From the NCBI GenBank assembly GCA_032160545.1, contig JAVHVN010000034.1, forward strand, positions 1 through 25,297: DNA of 25,297 bases. Direction: 5' to 3'. The notes beneath the pieces were generated by a model, which did not search any database, had not been told where the DNA came from, and worked only from the letters and a program-made list of their open reading frames with translations. Made by a program: the position numbers and the translations under genes. The first letter of the stretch is position 1. Each line of letters starts with the position of its first letter. Shown here piece by piece: positions 1 to 9,038 of this stretch. Source of the DNA: DATGFB01 sp032160545 (GTDB lineage: Bacteria > Actinomycetota > Actinomycetes > Mycobacteriales > Jatrophihabitantaceae).

Positions 1-2
1 GT

Positions 3-232
3 TTCGCCGAGCTCAGTCGCACGTGTCCGGGATCAGTGAGTCCGTGCTCTCCCAGCGGCTCTGCGAGCTCATTAACGCCGGGCTCGCGAGCCGGGAGATC
101 ATCGAAGGGCCACCGCGTCGTGCCGCCTACCGGCTGACGGAGCCGGGTATGGCGTTGCGCCCAGCGCTCCAGGAGCTCAGCCGGTGGGCTGGCGTTCACC
201 TCGTATCGGGTGCCGACCGCTCTTCGGTGTAG
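3..232 (+). pseudogene. HxlR-family regulator, 3' part, apparently frameshifted
   Basis: This is the carboxyl half of an HxlR-type winged-helix DNA-binding protein; the amino end lies outside the window. The frame starting at base 3 gives FAELSRTCPG, the usual helix before the HxlR recognition region. The matching continuation, ISESVLSQRLCEL followed by AGLASREI and PPRRAAYRLTEPG, is in the frame starting at base 2. Joining them needs one extra base in the GGG run near 29-31, so the gene appears to carry a 1-nt deletion. A GTG at 23 opens the second frame, but a protein starting there would lack the first DNA-binding helices. The gene ends at TAG 230-232. A sequencing error at the contig edge is the alternative. 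Family assignment is firm; broken status is moderately likely. Confidence 0.6.
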
Positions 233-464
233 ACGCGAGGGCCGCCGGGCGAACGCGCTCCTCATCGCACTCATCGTGATGTCCGGCGCCTGGGAGTGGC
301 TGCGGGTCGCGATCGCGCCGACCTTGACATGCCTCTACCGACACGACTACCTGAACGCCGGCATTTCGAGCCGGGCGATCTATCTGATCGCCGGGCTGCT
401 CGCCCTCGCCGGCTATCTCCTGCGGCATCGGTGGCACCCAGCCGGTCAGAGCATCATGACGTGA
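210..464 (+). CDS. small hypothetical membrane protein
   Basis: This 84-residue ORF starts at GTG 210, overlapping the end of the HxlR frame by 23 nt, and stops at TGA 462-464. Two hydrophobic stretches are visible: about residues 15-36 (ANALLIALIVMSGAWEWL) and about 57-70 (IYLIAGLLALAGYLL). Arg/Lys-rich flanks suggest a two-helix membrane protein. I do not recognise a family. Its stop overlaps the ATG of the next small ORF (TGATG), which suggests translational coupling. No strong ribosome-binding site precedes 210, so the start is uncertain and the ORF could be part of a decayed gene. Confidence 0.4.
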   Translation: MPTALRCRREGRRANALLIALIVMSGAWEWLRVAIAPTLTCLYRHDYLNAGISSRAIYLIAGLLALAGYLLRHRWHPAGQSIMT

Positions 465-625
465 TGTTGGGTTCGCTCGCGCCGGCACGACGTCTCGTGC
501 TCATCGCGGCCGGTGTCGTCGTCATTGTGGTGGTCATGGGCATGATCGCGTGGATTCCGCACCACGGCGCGACCAAGCCCGTGTCGCAGGCGACGGCCGG
601 GCCAGTGCTCCTCGTCCCCTCATAG
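464..625 (+). pseudogene. N-terminal fragment of a possible membrane-anchored lipase/esterase
   Basis: This 53-residue ORF starts at ATG 464 within a TGATG overlap and stops at TAG 623-625. It has a short basic amino end, a strongly hydrophobic helix (about residues 11-30, LVLIAAGVVVIVVVMGMIAW), then a short linker ending in GPVLLVPS. That ending resembles the first strand of actinobacterial alpha/beta-hydrolase lipases, where PVLLVPGYGG leads into the oxyanion-hole region. Here the frame stops at that point, and I see no continuation of the hydrolase in any frame downstream. It is therefore either the remnant of a deleted lipase gene or an unrelated small membrane peptide. Confidence 0.35.
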
Positions 626-1093
626 CCGGCCGCGACCAACGCCTGCACCCAGACACCGTGATCACGCTCGATACCGATCTTTACCCGATTAGCCTCCTCG
701 CCCGGCGGAAGGATCAGCCCACTGCGGCGGGAGATGCATCGCGATCAACGCACGCCCTACCGCCACCCCGCCATCCCTCGGGAAACGCCGAGAAGCCAGC
801 CGCTTACCTCCTCATTGACCACCACCACTGGCCGGTCACGGCCAGTCAGGACCCTCACCTAACCGGCGGCGTTGTGAGGACTCATGCGACCGGCCCGAGG
901 CAAAGCCTGCCGCCCGGCGGCGCGATCACCGATCAAGATCATGTCATTCATTTGTCACTCAACACGGGTCGGCATGGCGAATCACGAAGTGACACGTGAA
1001 GGCACACGCAAGATCATCATTTTTCGTACGACCTGGCTGGTTAGCTTTAGCCCCGACTCTCGCCCTTGGGCCGCGCTGGCGGCGGCTGGGCGG
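626..1093. other. intergenic stretch without a convincing gene
   Basis: Open frames here (550-999, and the left end of 884-1354) have no recognisable domain and no ribosome-binding site. Visible structure is slight. There is an inverted repeat, TGTCACT (953-959) and AGTGACA (988-994), with a 28-nt loop. The word AAGATCAT is repeated near 935 and 1011. The stretch lies between the left-edge rightward ORFs and the end of the leftward operon, so a terminator for that operon would be expected. I see no strong hairpin with a U-tract. Confidence 0.5.
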
Positions 1094-1939
1094 CTACGGG
1101 GCGGGGACCAGGTGCTGGCGTTGAGCGCCCAAGCCGTCGATGCCGAGTTCGACCACGTCGCCGGCGCGCAGATAGGTCGGTGTGGCCATGCCCAATGCGA
1201 CCCCTGGCGGGGTTCCGGTGTTGATGATGTCGCCGGGCTCGAGCACCATGAATTGGCTGACGTATTTGATGATCGCGGCTACGGTGAAGATCATCGTCGA
1301 GGTGTCGCCCGTCTGGCGGCGTTCGCCGTTGACGTCGAGCCACAGTCGAAGTGACTGCGGATCTGCGATTTCGTCACGGGTGACCAACCAGGGTCCGGCC
1401 GGGTTGAACGTCTCGCATGACTTGCCCTTTACCCACTGGCCGCCTCGCTCGAGTTGGAACTCCCGCTCGGAAACGTCGTGGCACACCATGTATCCGGCCA
1501 CCGTGTCGAGCGCCTCCGCCTCGGACGACAGGTAGCGGCATCGCTTGCCGATCACCACCCCGAGTTCGACCTCCCAGTCGGTTTTCGTGGATCCTCGCGG
1601 TATATGCACGTCGTCATCAGGGCCGATGAGGGTGTTCGGCGCTTTGAAGAAGAGGATCGGCTCGGTGGGGACGGCCTGGCCCGTCTCGGCCGCGTGATCG
1701 AAGTAGTTCAGGCCGATGCAGACGATCTTCTCGGGCTTGGCCGTCGGCGCACCGACGCGCATGCCACCGGCTAGCGGGACGGCGGCGGCCAGGTCGGGCC
1801 GCAGCAGCGCCGGGCCACCAGCGGCGAAGAAGGCTGGATCGAAGTCGGCTACCTGGTTGGAGACGTCAACGACGCGGTCGTCGCCGATCAAGACGTACGG
1901 CCGTTCCCTGCCGGGGTCCCCGAGGCGCATCAATTTCAT
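1094..1939 (-). CDS. fumarylacetoacetate hydrolase family protein
   Basis: This 281-residue enzyme belongs to the FAH superfamily, which hydrolyses or decarboxylates 2,4-diketo or 2-oxo acids using a bound divalent metal. Visible signatures are CIGLNYFDHAAETG (about 74-87) with the His82/Glu85 dyad, DWEVELGVVIGK (121-132) with metal-ligand Glu123 and Glu125, CHDVSE (153-158) with ligand Asp155, and the NTGTPPGV loop (240-247). The length fits the group containing 2,4-diketo-3-deoxy-L-fuconate hydrolase and similar sugar-acid enzymes; the exact substrate is not readable. The ATG at 1939 has AAGGGA six nt upstream, and the gene follows the Asp-box gene by 24 nt. It is last in the nine-gene leftward run, where a C-C hydrolase would suit the end of a sugar-acid pathway. 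Confidence 0.9.
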   Translation of the reverse strand: MKLMRLGDPGRERPYVLIGDDRVVDVSNQVADFDPAFFAAGGPALLRPDLAAAVPLAGGMRVGAPTAKPEKIVCIGLNYFDHAAETGQAVPTEPILFFKAPNTLIGPDDDVHIPRGSTKTDWEVELGVVIGKRCRYLSSEAEALDTVAGYMVCHDVSEREFQLERGGQWVKGKSCETFNPAGPWLVTRDEIADPQSLRLWLDVNGERRQTGDTSTMIFTVAAIIKYVSQFMVLEPGDIINTGTPPGVALGMATPTYLRAGDVVELGIDGLGAQRQHLVPAP

Positions 1940-1963
1940 TGGCTGTCCCTTCAGTCCTCGATG

Positions 1964-3061
1964 TCACGTCAGCCGCAACCACAGGGCGCGGATCCCGTAC
2001 ACGTCGCCCTCCCTGCACCAGAAGGCGACCGCGACCGACAGCTCGTCCGCGACGACGATGCTGGGGTAGCCGAACTGGAGCGCACTCAGCTCGGTCCCAA
2101 CCGAGCCGTCCCCCGTCATCCCGGAGGTGCCCCCGAGCCAGAGCGGATGCGTCTGCTCGGTGACCCACGTGCAGCCGATCCGAGCGGTGCTCGCCCACAG
2201 TCCCGGTTCGTCGTGACGGCGATACACCGCGACGATCCGATCGCCGCCGAGACTGGCGATCTTCATGGTCTGCGCGACGATCCCGTTCTCGCGCGGGTCC
2301 CCGAATTCGGCACCCGCTGCAGCGACCGCATACTGGGTCGGCAGTGTGCTTCCGGTTGCGGTATCCAGCGACCACACCACCGCCACCAGCCGGCCGTCGG
2401 CCAATTCGGCGATGGACTGCTCCCAACTGACGATGCCCTCCGACCAGCGGTCGAACTCGTCGAGACGGCCGGTCCACGTCTGCCCTGCGTCCTCCGAGAC
2501 GAAGGCCAACGCGCGCATGCCCTCGGCGCCGTGCCCTTCCCAGCCGATCCAGGTCGAGGTCGGCAGCAGGACGCGGCCGTCGGCGAGTTCCACGGGGGCG
2601 TGGCAGGTCTCGAACGCCGGTGCATCGAGCGGCGGTGTGACAACCGTCGGCCCGGTCCAGCTCAGCCCACCGTCGGCACTACGCGTCGTGATGAGTTCGC
2701 AGTCGCAGTAGCCGAGGCCGGGATGGTGGATCAACCCCTGCTGAGGGCTGCTGCGCAGAAAGCGGGCACCGAAACCCAGGAGCGTGCCGTTGCGAAGCCG
2801 CGCGACCCGCACGGTGTGGGTCGCCCGCGGTGGCGGCTGAGGGGCGAAGATCGGCACAGGCGATGACCAGTTCTGACCGCCGTCCGAGGATCGGCTGACG
2901 TAGGACACATAGTCGTGTGCCTCGGGCGCTTGCCCGATGTCGAAAGTACAGAGCCACTCGTCGGCATCGAGCTGGACGAGTGACGGGTGCCAAGCGTGCT
3001 TCGCGACGAGCTCCGGCCTGGGGTTCCGGTACACCTGGACGGAGCGACTGACGGTGATCAC
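1964..3061 (-). CDS. Asp-box (BNR) sialidase-like protein, apparently cytoplasmic
   Basis: This 365-residue protein has the repeat pattern of the six-bladed sialidase fold. Three Asp-box motifs are clear: SSDGGQNW (58-65), SADGGLSW (128-135) and SEDAGQTW (189-196). No signal peptide or membrane segment precedes the domain, which starts directly as MITVSRSVQVYRNP. The Arg-Ile-Pro arginine motif of true sialidases is not evident, so glycosidase activity should not be assumed; a non-catalytic or atypical hydrolase is possible. The GTG start at 3061 overlaps the stop of the luciferase-like gene by four bases (GTGA), so the two are probably translationally coupled. The position between a flavin-type oxidoreductase and an FAH hydrolase suggests it acts on the same small-molecule substrate. 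Confidence 0.82.
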   Translation of the reverse strand: MITVSRSVQVYRNPRPELVAKHAWHPSLVQLDADEWLCTFDIGQAPEAHDYVSYVSRSSDGGQNWSSPVPIFAPQPPPRATHTVRVARLRNGTLLGFGARFLRSSPQQGLIHHPGLGYCDCELITTRSADGGLSWTGPTVVTPPLDAPAFETCHAPVELADGRVLLPTSTWIGWEGHGAEGMRALAFVSEDAGQTWTGRLDEFDRWSEGIVSWEQSIAELADGRLVAVVWSLDTATGSTLPTQYAVAAAGAEFGDPRENGIVAQTMKIASLGGDRIVAVYRRHDEPGLWASTARIGCTWVTEQTHPLWLGGTSGMTGDGSVGTELSALQFGYPSIVVADELSVAVAFWCREGDVYGIRALWLRLT

Positions 3062-4026
3062 GCCGGCTGGCCGGCGAGCTCGACGCCCGCCTCATGACAG
3101 TCCTGAATGAACGCATGCAACGGATCGTCGCTCAGCGCCAGACCAGGCACGCCGGCCACGATGCGCGAGAGTCCCTGCTCACGCCAGGTCGCGAACGCTT
3201 CAACTCTGCTCGGCAGGTCGGTCGCCGATGCCGCATCGGTGAACGCGATCTCGTCCGGGCGCATCATCCGCTGGCCGCCCCCGTCGAGCCCGCGCCAGGC
3301 CAGGCTGGGTGGGACGCTGATCGAAACGGCAAGGGTTCGGGGGTCGCGTCCGATTTCCTCACAGCGCTGCGCGAGTACCGAGCAGGCCTGGGCGGTAGCT
3401 GTCGGCAAGACGTCGAGGTTGATCTCGTCGCAGTACCTTGCCGCGAGCCGGAAGGTGACGTTCGGGCCGTGCCCACCGATCAGGATCGGTATCCGCGGTC
3501 GCTGGACGGACCGCGGGTTGCTGACGACCTGACGCACCGTTGCATACCGACCGGTGAAATTCGCCGGCGGCTCGTCGGCGCTCACCATCGTGCTGATGAT
3601 CTCGAGGTGCTCGCCGAGCAGCGCCAGTCGCTCCCCGATGGGCAGGAAGTCGTATCCGAACGCGTCGGCCTCGTCCTCTCGGAAGCCACAGCCCAGCCCC
3701 AGCGTCAGCCGTCCCCGGCTGATCACATCGAGCGTCGAGGCCATCTTCGCGGTGAGCGCAGGGTTGCGGAACGTCGAGTTCAGCACTGTGAAGCCCAGCT
3801 CGACATCCGGTACCTCGACGGCCAAGGCGGCGGTGAGGGTCATGCACTCGAACAAGACCTGCTCGCCACCCCATTTGGTGAGCAGATGCTCACCGGTCCA
3901 CAGCGACTCGATGCCGAGGCCGCGGGCGAGCTTGGCCAACTCGACGATGCGGTCGTACGCGCGTACGGGGTCCCAGTTCTCGAACTCGCCGAACCAACCC
4001 TGCGGCAGGATCAGGCCCGCCTTCAT
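3058..4026 (-). CDS. LLM-class (luciferase-like) flavin/F420-dependent oxidoreductase
   Basis: This 322-residue protein has the (beta/alpha)8 bacterial-luciferase fold. It opens with MKAGLILPQGWFGEFENWDP, has the typical LARGLGIESLWTGEH segment (34-47), and carries the family fingerprint STLDVISRGRLTLGLGCGFREDEADAFG around 97-124. The length is normal for single-subunit LLM proteins. These enzymes use FMNH2 or coenzyme F420 for oxidation, reduction or monooxygenation; the cofactor and substrate cannot be read here, though F420 use is common in actinobacteria. Four-base overlaps at both ends (with RidA upstream and the Asp-box gene downstream) place it firmly in the catabolic operon. A role in oxidative opening of a C-N or C-S bond is possible but is inference. 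Confidence 0.9.
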   Translation of the reverse strand: MKAGLILPQGWFGEFENWDPVRAYDRIVELAKLARGLGIESLWTGEHLLTKWGGEQVLFECMTLTAALAVEVPDVELGFTVLNSTFRNPALTAKMASTLDVISRGRLTLGLGCGFREDEADAFGYDFLPIGERLALLGEHLEIISTMVSADEPPANFTGRYATVRQVVSNPRSVQRPRIPILIGGHGPNVTFRLAARYCDEINLDVLPTATAQACSVLAQRCEEIGRDPRTLAVSISVPPSLAWRGLDGGGQRMMRPDEIAFTDAASATDLPSRVEAFATWREQGLSRIVAGVPGLALSDDPLHAFIQDCHEAGVELAGQPA

Positions 4027-4439
4027 GCGGCGCCGGACGAGCCGCGGGGCGCCAGCGCGATCACCGCGTCCAGCTCGATGGCGATGCCGAGCGTGGGAAC
4101 CGGAATCGTCGTCCGCGCAGGGTAAGGCGGCTTGAGGTAGCCACGCATCAAATCGTTATACTCGCCGAATTTGGCGTAGTCCTCGAGGTAGGCGCCCAGC
4201 CGGACGATGTCATTGATGTCGCCTCCGGCGGCGGCCGCGATCACCCCTAGGTTGTCGAACGCGGCGAGGACCTGCTCGGCGAATGTGGTACCGCGCAGCT
4301 GCCCCTTGTCGTCGAAGGGCCCCTGCCCCGAGATGAACAGCAGGTCACCGCTACGTATCGCGTGCGAATACGGTCCGGCGGGCAGCGAGGCGCCTGGCGC
4401 GATGACGGCTTCGCGGTCGGCCGCGCCCGGAACGCTCAT
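4023..4439 (-). CDS. RidA (YjgF/YER057c/UK114) family protein
   Basis: This 138-residue protein is close to normal RidA length. RidA deaminases hydrolyse reactive enamine/imine intermediates released by PLP enzymes or amino-acid oxidases. Visible signatures are GPYSHAI (22-28), LFISGQ (34-39), the substrate-carboxylate Arg109 in PPYPARTTI, and the IELDAVI strand (121-127) with Glu122. The gene overlaps both neighbours by four bases (D-2-hydroxyacid dehydrogenase upstream, LLM oxidoreductase downstream). Its presence implies that the pathway produces imines or enamines, in line with two aminotransferases, a threonine-synthase-like enzyme and a DadA-like oxidoreductase elsewhere in the window. 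It may be a pathway-specific paralogue with another hydrolase activity. Confidence 0.92.
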   Translation of the reverse strand: MSVPGAADREAVIAPGASLPAGPYSHAIRSGDLLFISGQGPFDDKGQLRGTTFAEQVLAAFDNLGVIAAAAGGDINDIVRLGAYLEDYAKFGEYNDLMRGYLKPPYPARTTIPVPTLGIAIELDAVIALAPRGSSGAA

Positions 4440-5409
4440 CCGGACCGCTCCCGGGCGGGAAGTCGGCCTGCGTCCGCCAGCAACTCCGTCGCGCGCCGGG
4501 CGGCGAGGACATGCAAGTCGTCGCGGGCTTCCTGCGAGGTTGCCGCCATGTGTTGCGTCAGCACGATGTTCGGCAGCCCGCGCAACTGATCATCCTCGCG
4601 GTCGGGGGGTTCCTGTGCGCGTACGTCGAGCGCGGCCGCGGACACCTGCCCGGCCCGCAGCGCCCCAGCCAGGGCGGTCTCGTCGATCAGCGCCCCGCGC
4701 GCGACGTTCACGATCACGGCGCCGCGGCGCATCGTGGCGATTCGATCGGCGTCGAGCAGGTGCCGCGACGATTCCGTCAGCGCGCTGCAGAGTACGACGA
4801 CATCGCTGCGTCGCAACAACGCGTCCAGGCCGGTCAGCTCGACACAGTCGAGCGGCGATCGGGTCAGATACGGGTCGTACGCGAGCACGGTCATGCCGAA
4901 CGCCGAGCACTTCATCGCTACCTGACTGCCGATCCGGCCCAGCCCGACGATCCCGACTGTCTGGCCGCGCAGGCGCCGGATGCCGTAGAAGTCCGGGCCG
5001 GAGTAGACGTCCCAGTCCCCGGCAGCTGCCGAGCTCGTGAACGCGACGAGCCGGCGCTGCACCGCGAGCAGCAGCGCCATGGCGTGATCGGATACCTCGT
5101 CGGTGCAGTAGCCGGCAACGTTCGTGACGGTCAAGCCGGCCGCGGCGGCCGCGTCGGCGTCGACGGCGTCCATCCCGACGCTGTAACAGATGAGGCCCAC
5201 GCACCGGGTCAGCTGGACGAGCAGCTCCGACGGGAACGGATCGGACACGATCACCACGTCCGCGCCGCGCAACTCCTCGACGCTCGCCCGGGGGGTGGCC
5301 GGTACCACCAACCGCACCCCCTCGACGGCGAGCAGCTCACGTTCACGATCGTAGGACCAGTCCAGATCGCGGATGGGGTCCCAAACGAGCACCACAGGAT
5401 CCTCGGGCG

Positions 5410-5413
<4 letters not shown>
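4436..5413 (-). CDS. D-2-hydroxyacid dehydrogenase (NAD-binding), CtBP/phosphoglycerate-dehydrogenase type
   Basis: This 325-residue protein interconverts 2-oxo and D-2-hydroxy acids with NAD(P). The nucleotide-binding loop is GIVGLGRIG (154-162) in the inserted Rossmann domain. The catalytic triad is visible as Arg239 (NVARGALID), Glu268 (RAQEPP) and His288 (LTQHMAA). The VTNVAGYCTDEVSDHAMALLL segment (about 96-116) is typical of the C-terminal-binding-protein-like branch. The length is normal. The ATG at 5413 overlaps the ABC ATPase stop (ATGA), and its own stop overlaps the RidA start. In this operon it probably oxidises or reduces an imported hydroxy-acid intermediate; substrate unknown. 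Confidence 0.93.
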
Positions 5414-6509
<1,096 letters not shown>

Positions 6510-6513
<4 letters not shown>

Positions 6514-7541
6514 GGTGAGCCCTCTTTCGCGATCTGCACAGGCAGGCCGGTGGCGGCCGACGTCGCGACCGCATCCAGCATGGTCTGGGTGATGAGCCCT
6601 TCGTCGCCGCTGACCAGTGGCGACGTCGCGTTCTGCACGGCGCCGATCAGGTCGTCCAGCTGGCGCCGGTAGGCCTCGAGCCGCACCGAGTTCACGGCGT
6701 CGAGCGGGTCGAACGGTGGCTGGCTGTAGACGGTCTCCCACTTGTCGTCCTTGCCGAGCCGGACCTCACCGTAGGCATCGACATCGAGCAATCCCTCGGA
6801 ACCCGTGATCAGGAACTGCAGCGCCGAGCCGAGGCCGGGTCGGGGTACCTCGTACGTCATCCAGACGCTGGCTAGCACGCCGTCCTCGAACCGGTACTGG
6901 GCCATCACGCTCTGCGCCTCAGGACCGGTGCCGCTGTAGTGCGCGGACTGCGCGTACACGGAGACCGCCCTCGCACCCACCAGCCAGCGAAGCACGTCGC
7001 ATCCATGCGCGCCCCAATCGTCGAAGACCCGCATCTGCTGGGCGTCGAGCTTCCACTCGTCTGCGGTCTCGGTCATGTCCCACCAGTGGTCGACGCCGGT
7101 TGTCCGCACCATGCGAACGTTGCCGATCGCACCGGAGTCGATGAGTTCCTTGGCGGCTCGCGGCGAGTTGCGGAAGCGATGTTGCGACACCACCGCAAGC
7201 GTCACGCCTGCATCCCGGCAGGCCGCAACCATGGTCCGGCACGCCTCGCCACTGGGTGCCATCGGCTTCTCGACGAGGACGTGCTTGCCCGCCGCGGCGG
7301 CAGCAACCACCTGCTCGAGATGTGCCCGCGGCGGCGAGGTGATGATCACGACGTCGACATCCGCGCGCTCGAACAATTGCCCGACGGTGGGTTCTTCGGG
7401 CACGCCGAAGTCGCGCGCTACCCCTGCGGCGCGACGACCGCCGGCCACCGCGCGAAGCGGTGTGGTCGATGCCATGGTCGCGACCTGGGACCACGTGCGG
7501 CCCATGAACCCGCCACCGACTACGCCGACGCCGAACTCCAT
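6510..7541 (-). CDS. Gfo/Idh/MocA family oxidoreductase (1)
   Basis: This 343-residue NAD(P)-dependent dehydrogenase belongs to the glucose-fructose oxidoreductase / inositol dehydrogenase / MocA family. The dinucleotide loop is VVGGGFMG (7-14). The family lysine lies in EKP (91-93), within the typical HVLVEKPMAPSG segment. An FDDWGAHGCDVLRWLVG stretch corresponds to the family substrate-binding helix. The start is ATG 7541 with GAGAGGAA a few bases upstream; the open frame extends further but has no homology. The gene lies 41 nt after the solute-binding protein and overlaps the ATPase by four bases. Lying among the ABC genes, it may catalyse the first oxidation of the imported polyol or sugar, as inositol dehydrogenases do in inositol loci. 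Confidence 0.93.
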
Positions 7542-7582
7542 CTCGTTCCTCTCGTTCTCGCCCGGCGGCGTGGCCGCGCCGA

Positions 7583-8968
7583 TTACTTGGCTGCGATGTA
7601 GTTGACGGCGAGCTGCTTGACCGCCTTGACCGTCTCCGTGTGCGCCTTCTGTGCGTCCCAGGTGCCCTTGGAGATGTTGGTGAGGCCGAGCAGAAACGGT
7701 GCGTTCCAGTTGTACGGTGCGTTGCCCGGCCACGTCAGCTGGTGCTTCGCCTGCTCGGCGAGAAGCGGCGCGATCGGGAACGACGCCGCGACATCCTTGT
7801 CGAGGCTGACCGACGTGCTGCTTGTCGGCAGCACGGTGCCTGCCTTGCCCAGCACGAGTTGCTTCTGGAACTCGGGCGATGCCGTGAACTTCACGAAGTC
7901 CAGCGCGGCGTCCTTGTGGGTTCCGAACTTGTTCACGCCGAAGCCCTCGGCCACGATGATGCTGCCGGATGTGCCGGCATCGATACCAGGCATGATCACG
8001 ACGCCGACATCGTCCTTGCTGATCTTCAGCTTGTATGCGGGGTCAGAGCCAAGGATCTGGCTCCAAAAGTTTGCGGTGTTGATTTCGGATGCACCCAGGT
8101 TCTGGTTGAACAGCACTTGGGTGTCGGCGTCGCCGGTGGCATTGGCCGCGGCGATGCCGAAGAACTGCTGCTTGAATCCCGCCTCGACCGTTTGCCAGGT
8201 CTTGAGAGCCTTGTCGTTGTCGAACAGAACCTGTGTCTTGTCCTCGCTGAAGAGCTGGCCGCCGAGCGAGTTGTACATACTGATCCAGTACGGCACGCCG
8301 ATCGTGTTCCACGGTGTCACGTTCGCGGCACGGCCGCCGGTGTTCAACTTGGGCGCAAGCGCGAAGAGCTCGGCCCATGTGGTCGGCACCTTCGCGGTAT
8401 CGAGGCCTGCTGCCGTCCAGTCCTGCTTGTTGTAGATGAAGAACTCCATGTCGGCGAACAGCGGCGCGGCGTAGAGCTTGCCGCCCTTCGTCAGCTGGTT
8501 CAGCGCGGCCGGGATCAGGTCCTTGGTCATGCCACCCAGGTCGCCGAGGTCCTCGTAGATGCGGTCACCGAAGTTGGAGACGAAGTCGACCGAGCCGAAC
8601 AGCACGTCGTAATGGGGGTCCTTGGACACGATCATCGTGGCGTAATCCGTCGCGCGCTCGGCGTACGGAATGACGACCGCATTGACCTTGCCACCGGTTT
8701 TCGCAGCCCACAGTGCCCCCGCGGCCTGCGCCGGCTGGACGCCCGTCGGATTGCACCCGACGTTCAGCGTGATGCCCTTGAACGCGTCGGGACCTGCCAC
8801 AACCGGAGCGGAGGCAGATCCGGAGCTCTTCGAGTTCTTGGCGCTGCTGGTGCAGGCGGCCAGCAGGCCGCCCACACCCACCATCGTCCCGGCAGCGAGG
8901 AATCCGCGCCGACTGATACCCGCGCCGCCAACTGGTTCAACGCGAGTCATGAATTCGTTTTCGGTCAT
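7583..8968 (-). CDS. ABC transporter solute-binding lipoprotein, CUT1 type
   Basis: This 461-residue extracellular binding protein delivers substrate to the permease. The amino end has a twin-arginine-like SRRGFLAAG motif (Arg20, Arg21), a hydrophobic helix and a lipobox LLAAC with Cys39, so it is probably exported by Tat or Sec and lipid-anchored. A Ser/Lys-rich linker follows, then the type-1 extracellular solute-binding fold. That fold includes the DVLFGSVDFVSNFGDRIYEDL and NVTPWNTIGVPYWISMYN regions, consistent with carbohydrate binding. GAAGGG lies seven nt before the ATG at 8968; a second ATG six codons in is an alternative. It is second in the leftward operon, 70 nt after the fused permease. 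Binding specificity cannot be read from sequence. Confidence 0.93.
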   Translation of the reverse strand: MTENEFMTRVEPVGGAGISRRGFLAAGTMVGVGGLLAACTSSAKNSKSSGSASAPVVAGPDAFKGITLNVGCNPTGVQPAQAAGALWAAKTGGKVNAVVIPYAERATDYATMIVSKDPHYDVLFGSVDFVSNFGDRIYEDLGDLGGMTKDLIPAALNQLTKGGKLYAAPLFADMEFFIYNKQDWTAAGLDTAKVPTTWAELFALAPKLNTGGRAANVTPWNTIGVPYWISMYNSLGGQLFSEDKTQVLFDNDKALKTWQTVEAGFKQQFFGIAAANATGDADTQVLFNQNLGASEINTANFWSQILGSDPAYKLKISKDDVGVVIMPGIDAGTSGSIIVAEGFGVNKFGTHKDAALDFVKFTASPEFQKQLVLGKAGTVLPTSSTSVSLDKDVAASFPIAPLLAEQAKHQLTWPGNAPYNWNAPFLLGLTNISKGTWDAQKAHTETVKAVKQLAVNYIAAK

Positions 8969-9038
8969 GTCGACGCCCTTCGTGATCGTGGACTGCTTCG
9001 AGTTGGCTGCTTTGCCGCATTGAGTCGCAGGTGGCGCG

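Noticed and set aside
953..994. TGTCACT/AGTGACA inverted repeat as terminator or attachment site
   Set aside because: The loop is 28 nt, there is no U-tract, and there is no integrase or duplicated flank. It could be chance.
884..1354. rightward open frame over the end of the FAH-family gene
   Set aside because: It is mostly antisense to the real hydrolase gene, with low-complexity Ala/Gly/Asp-rich translation.
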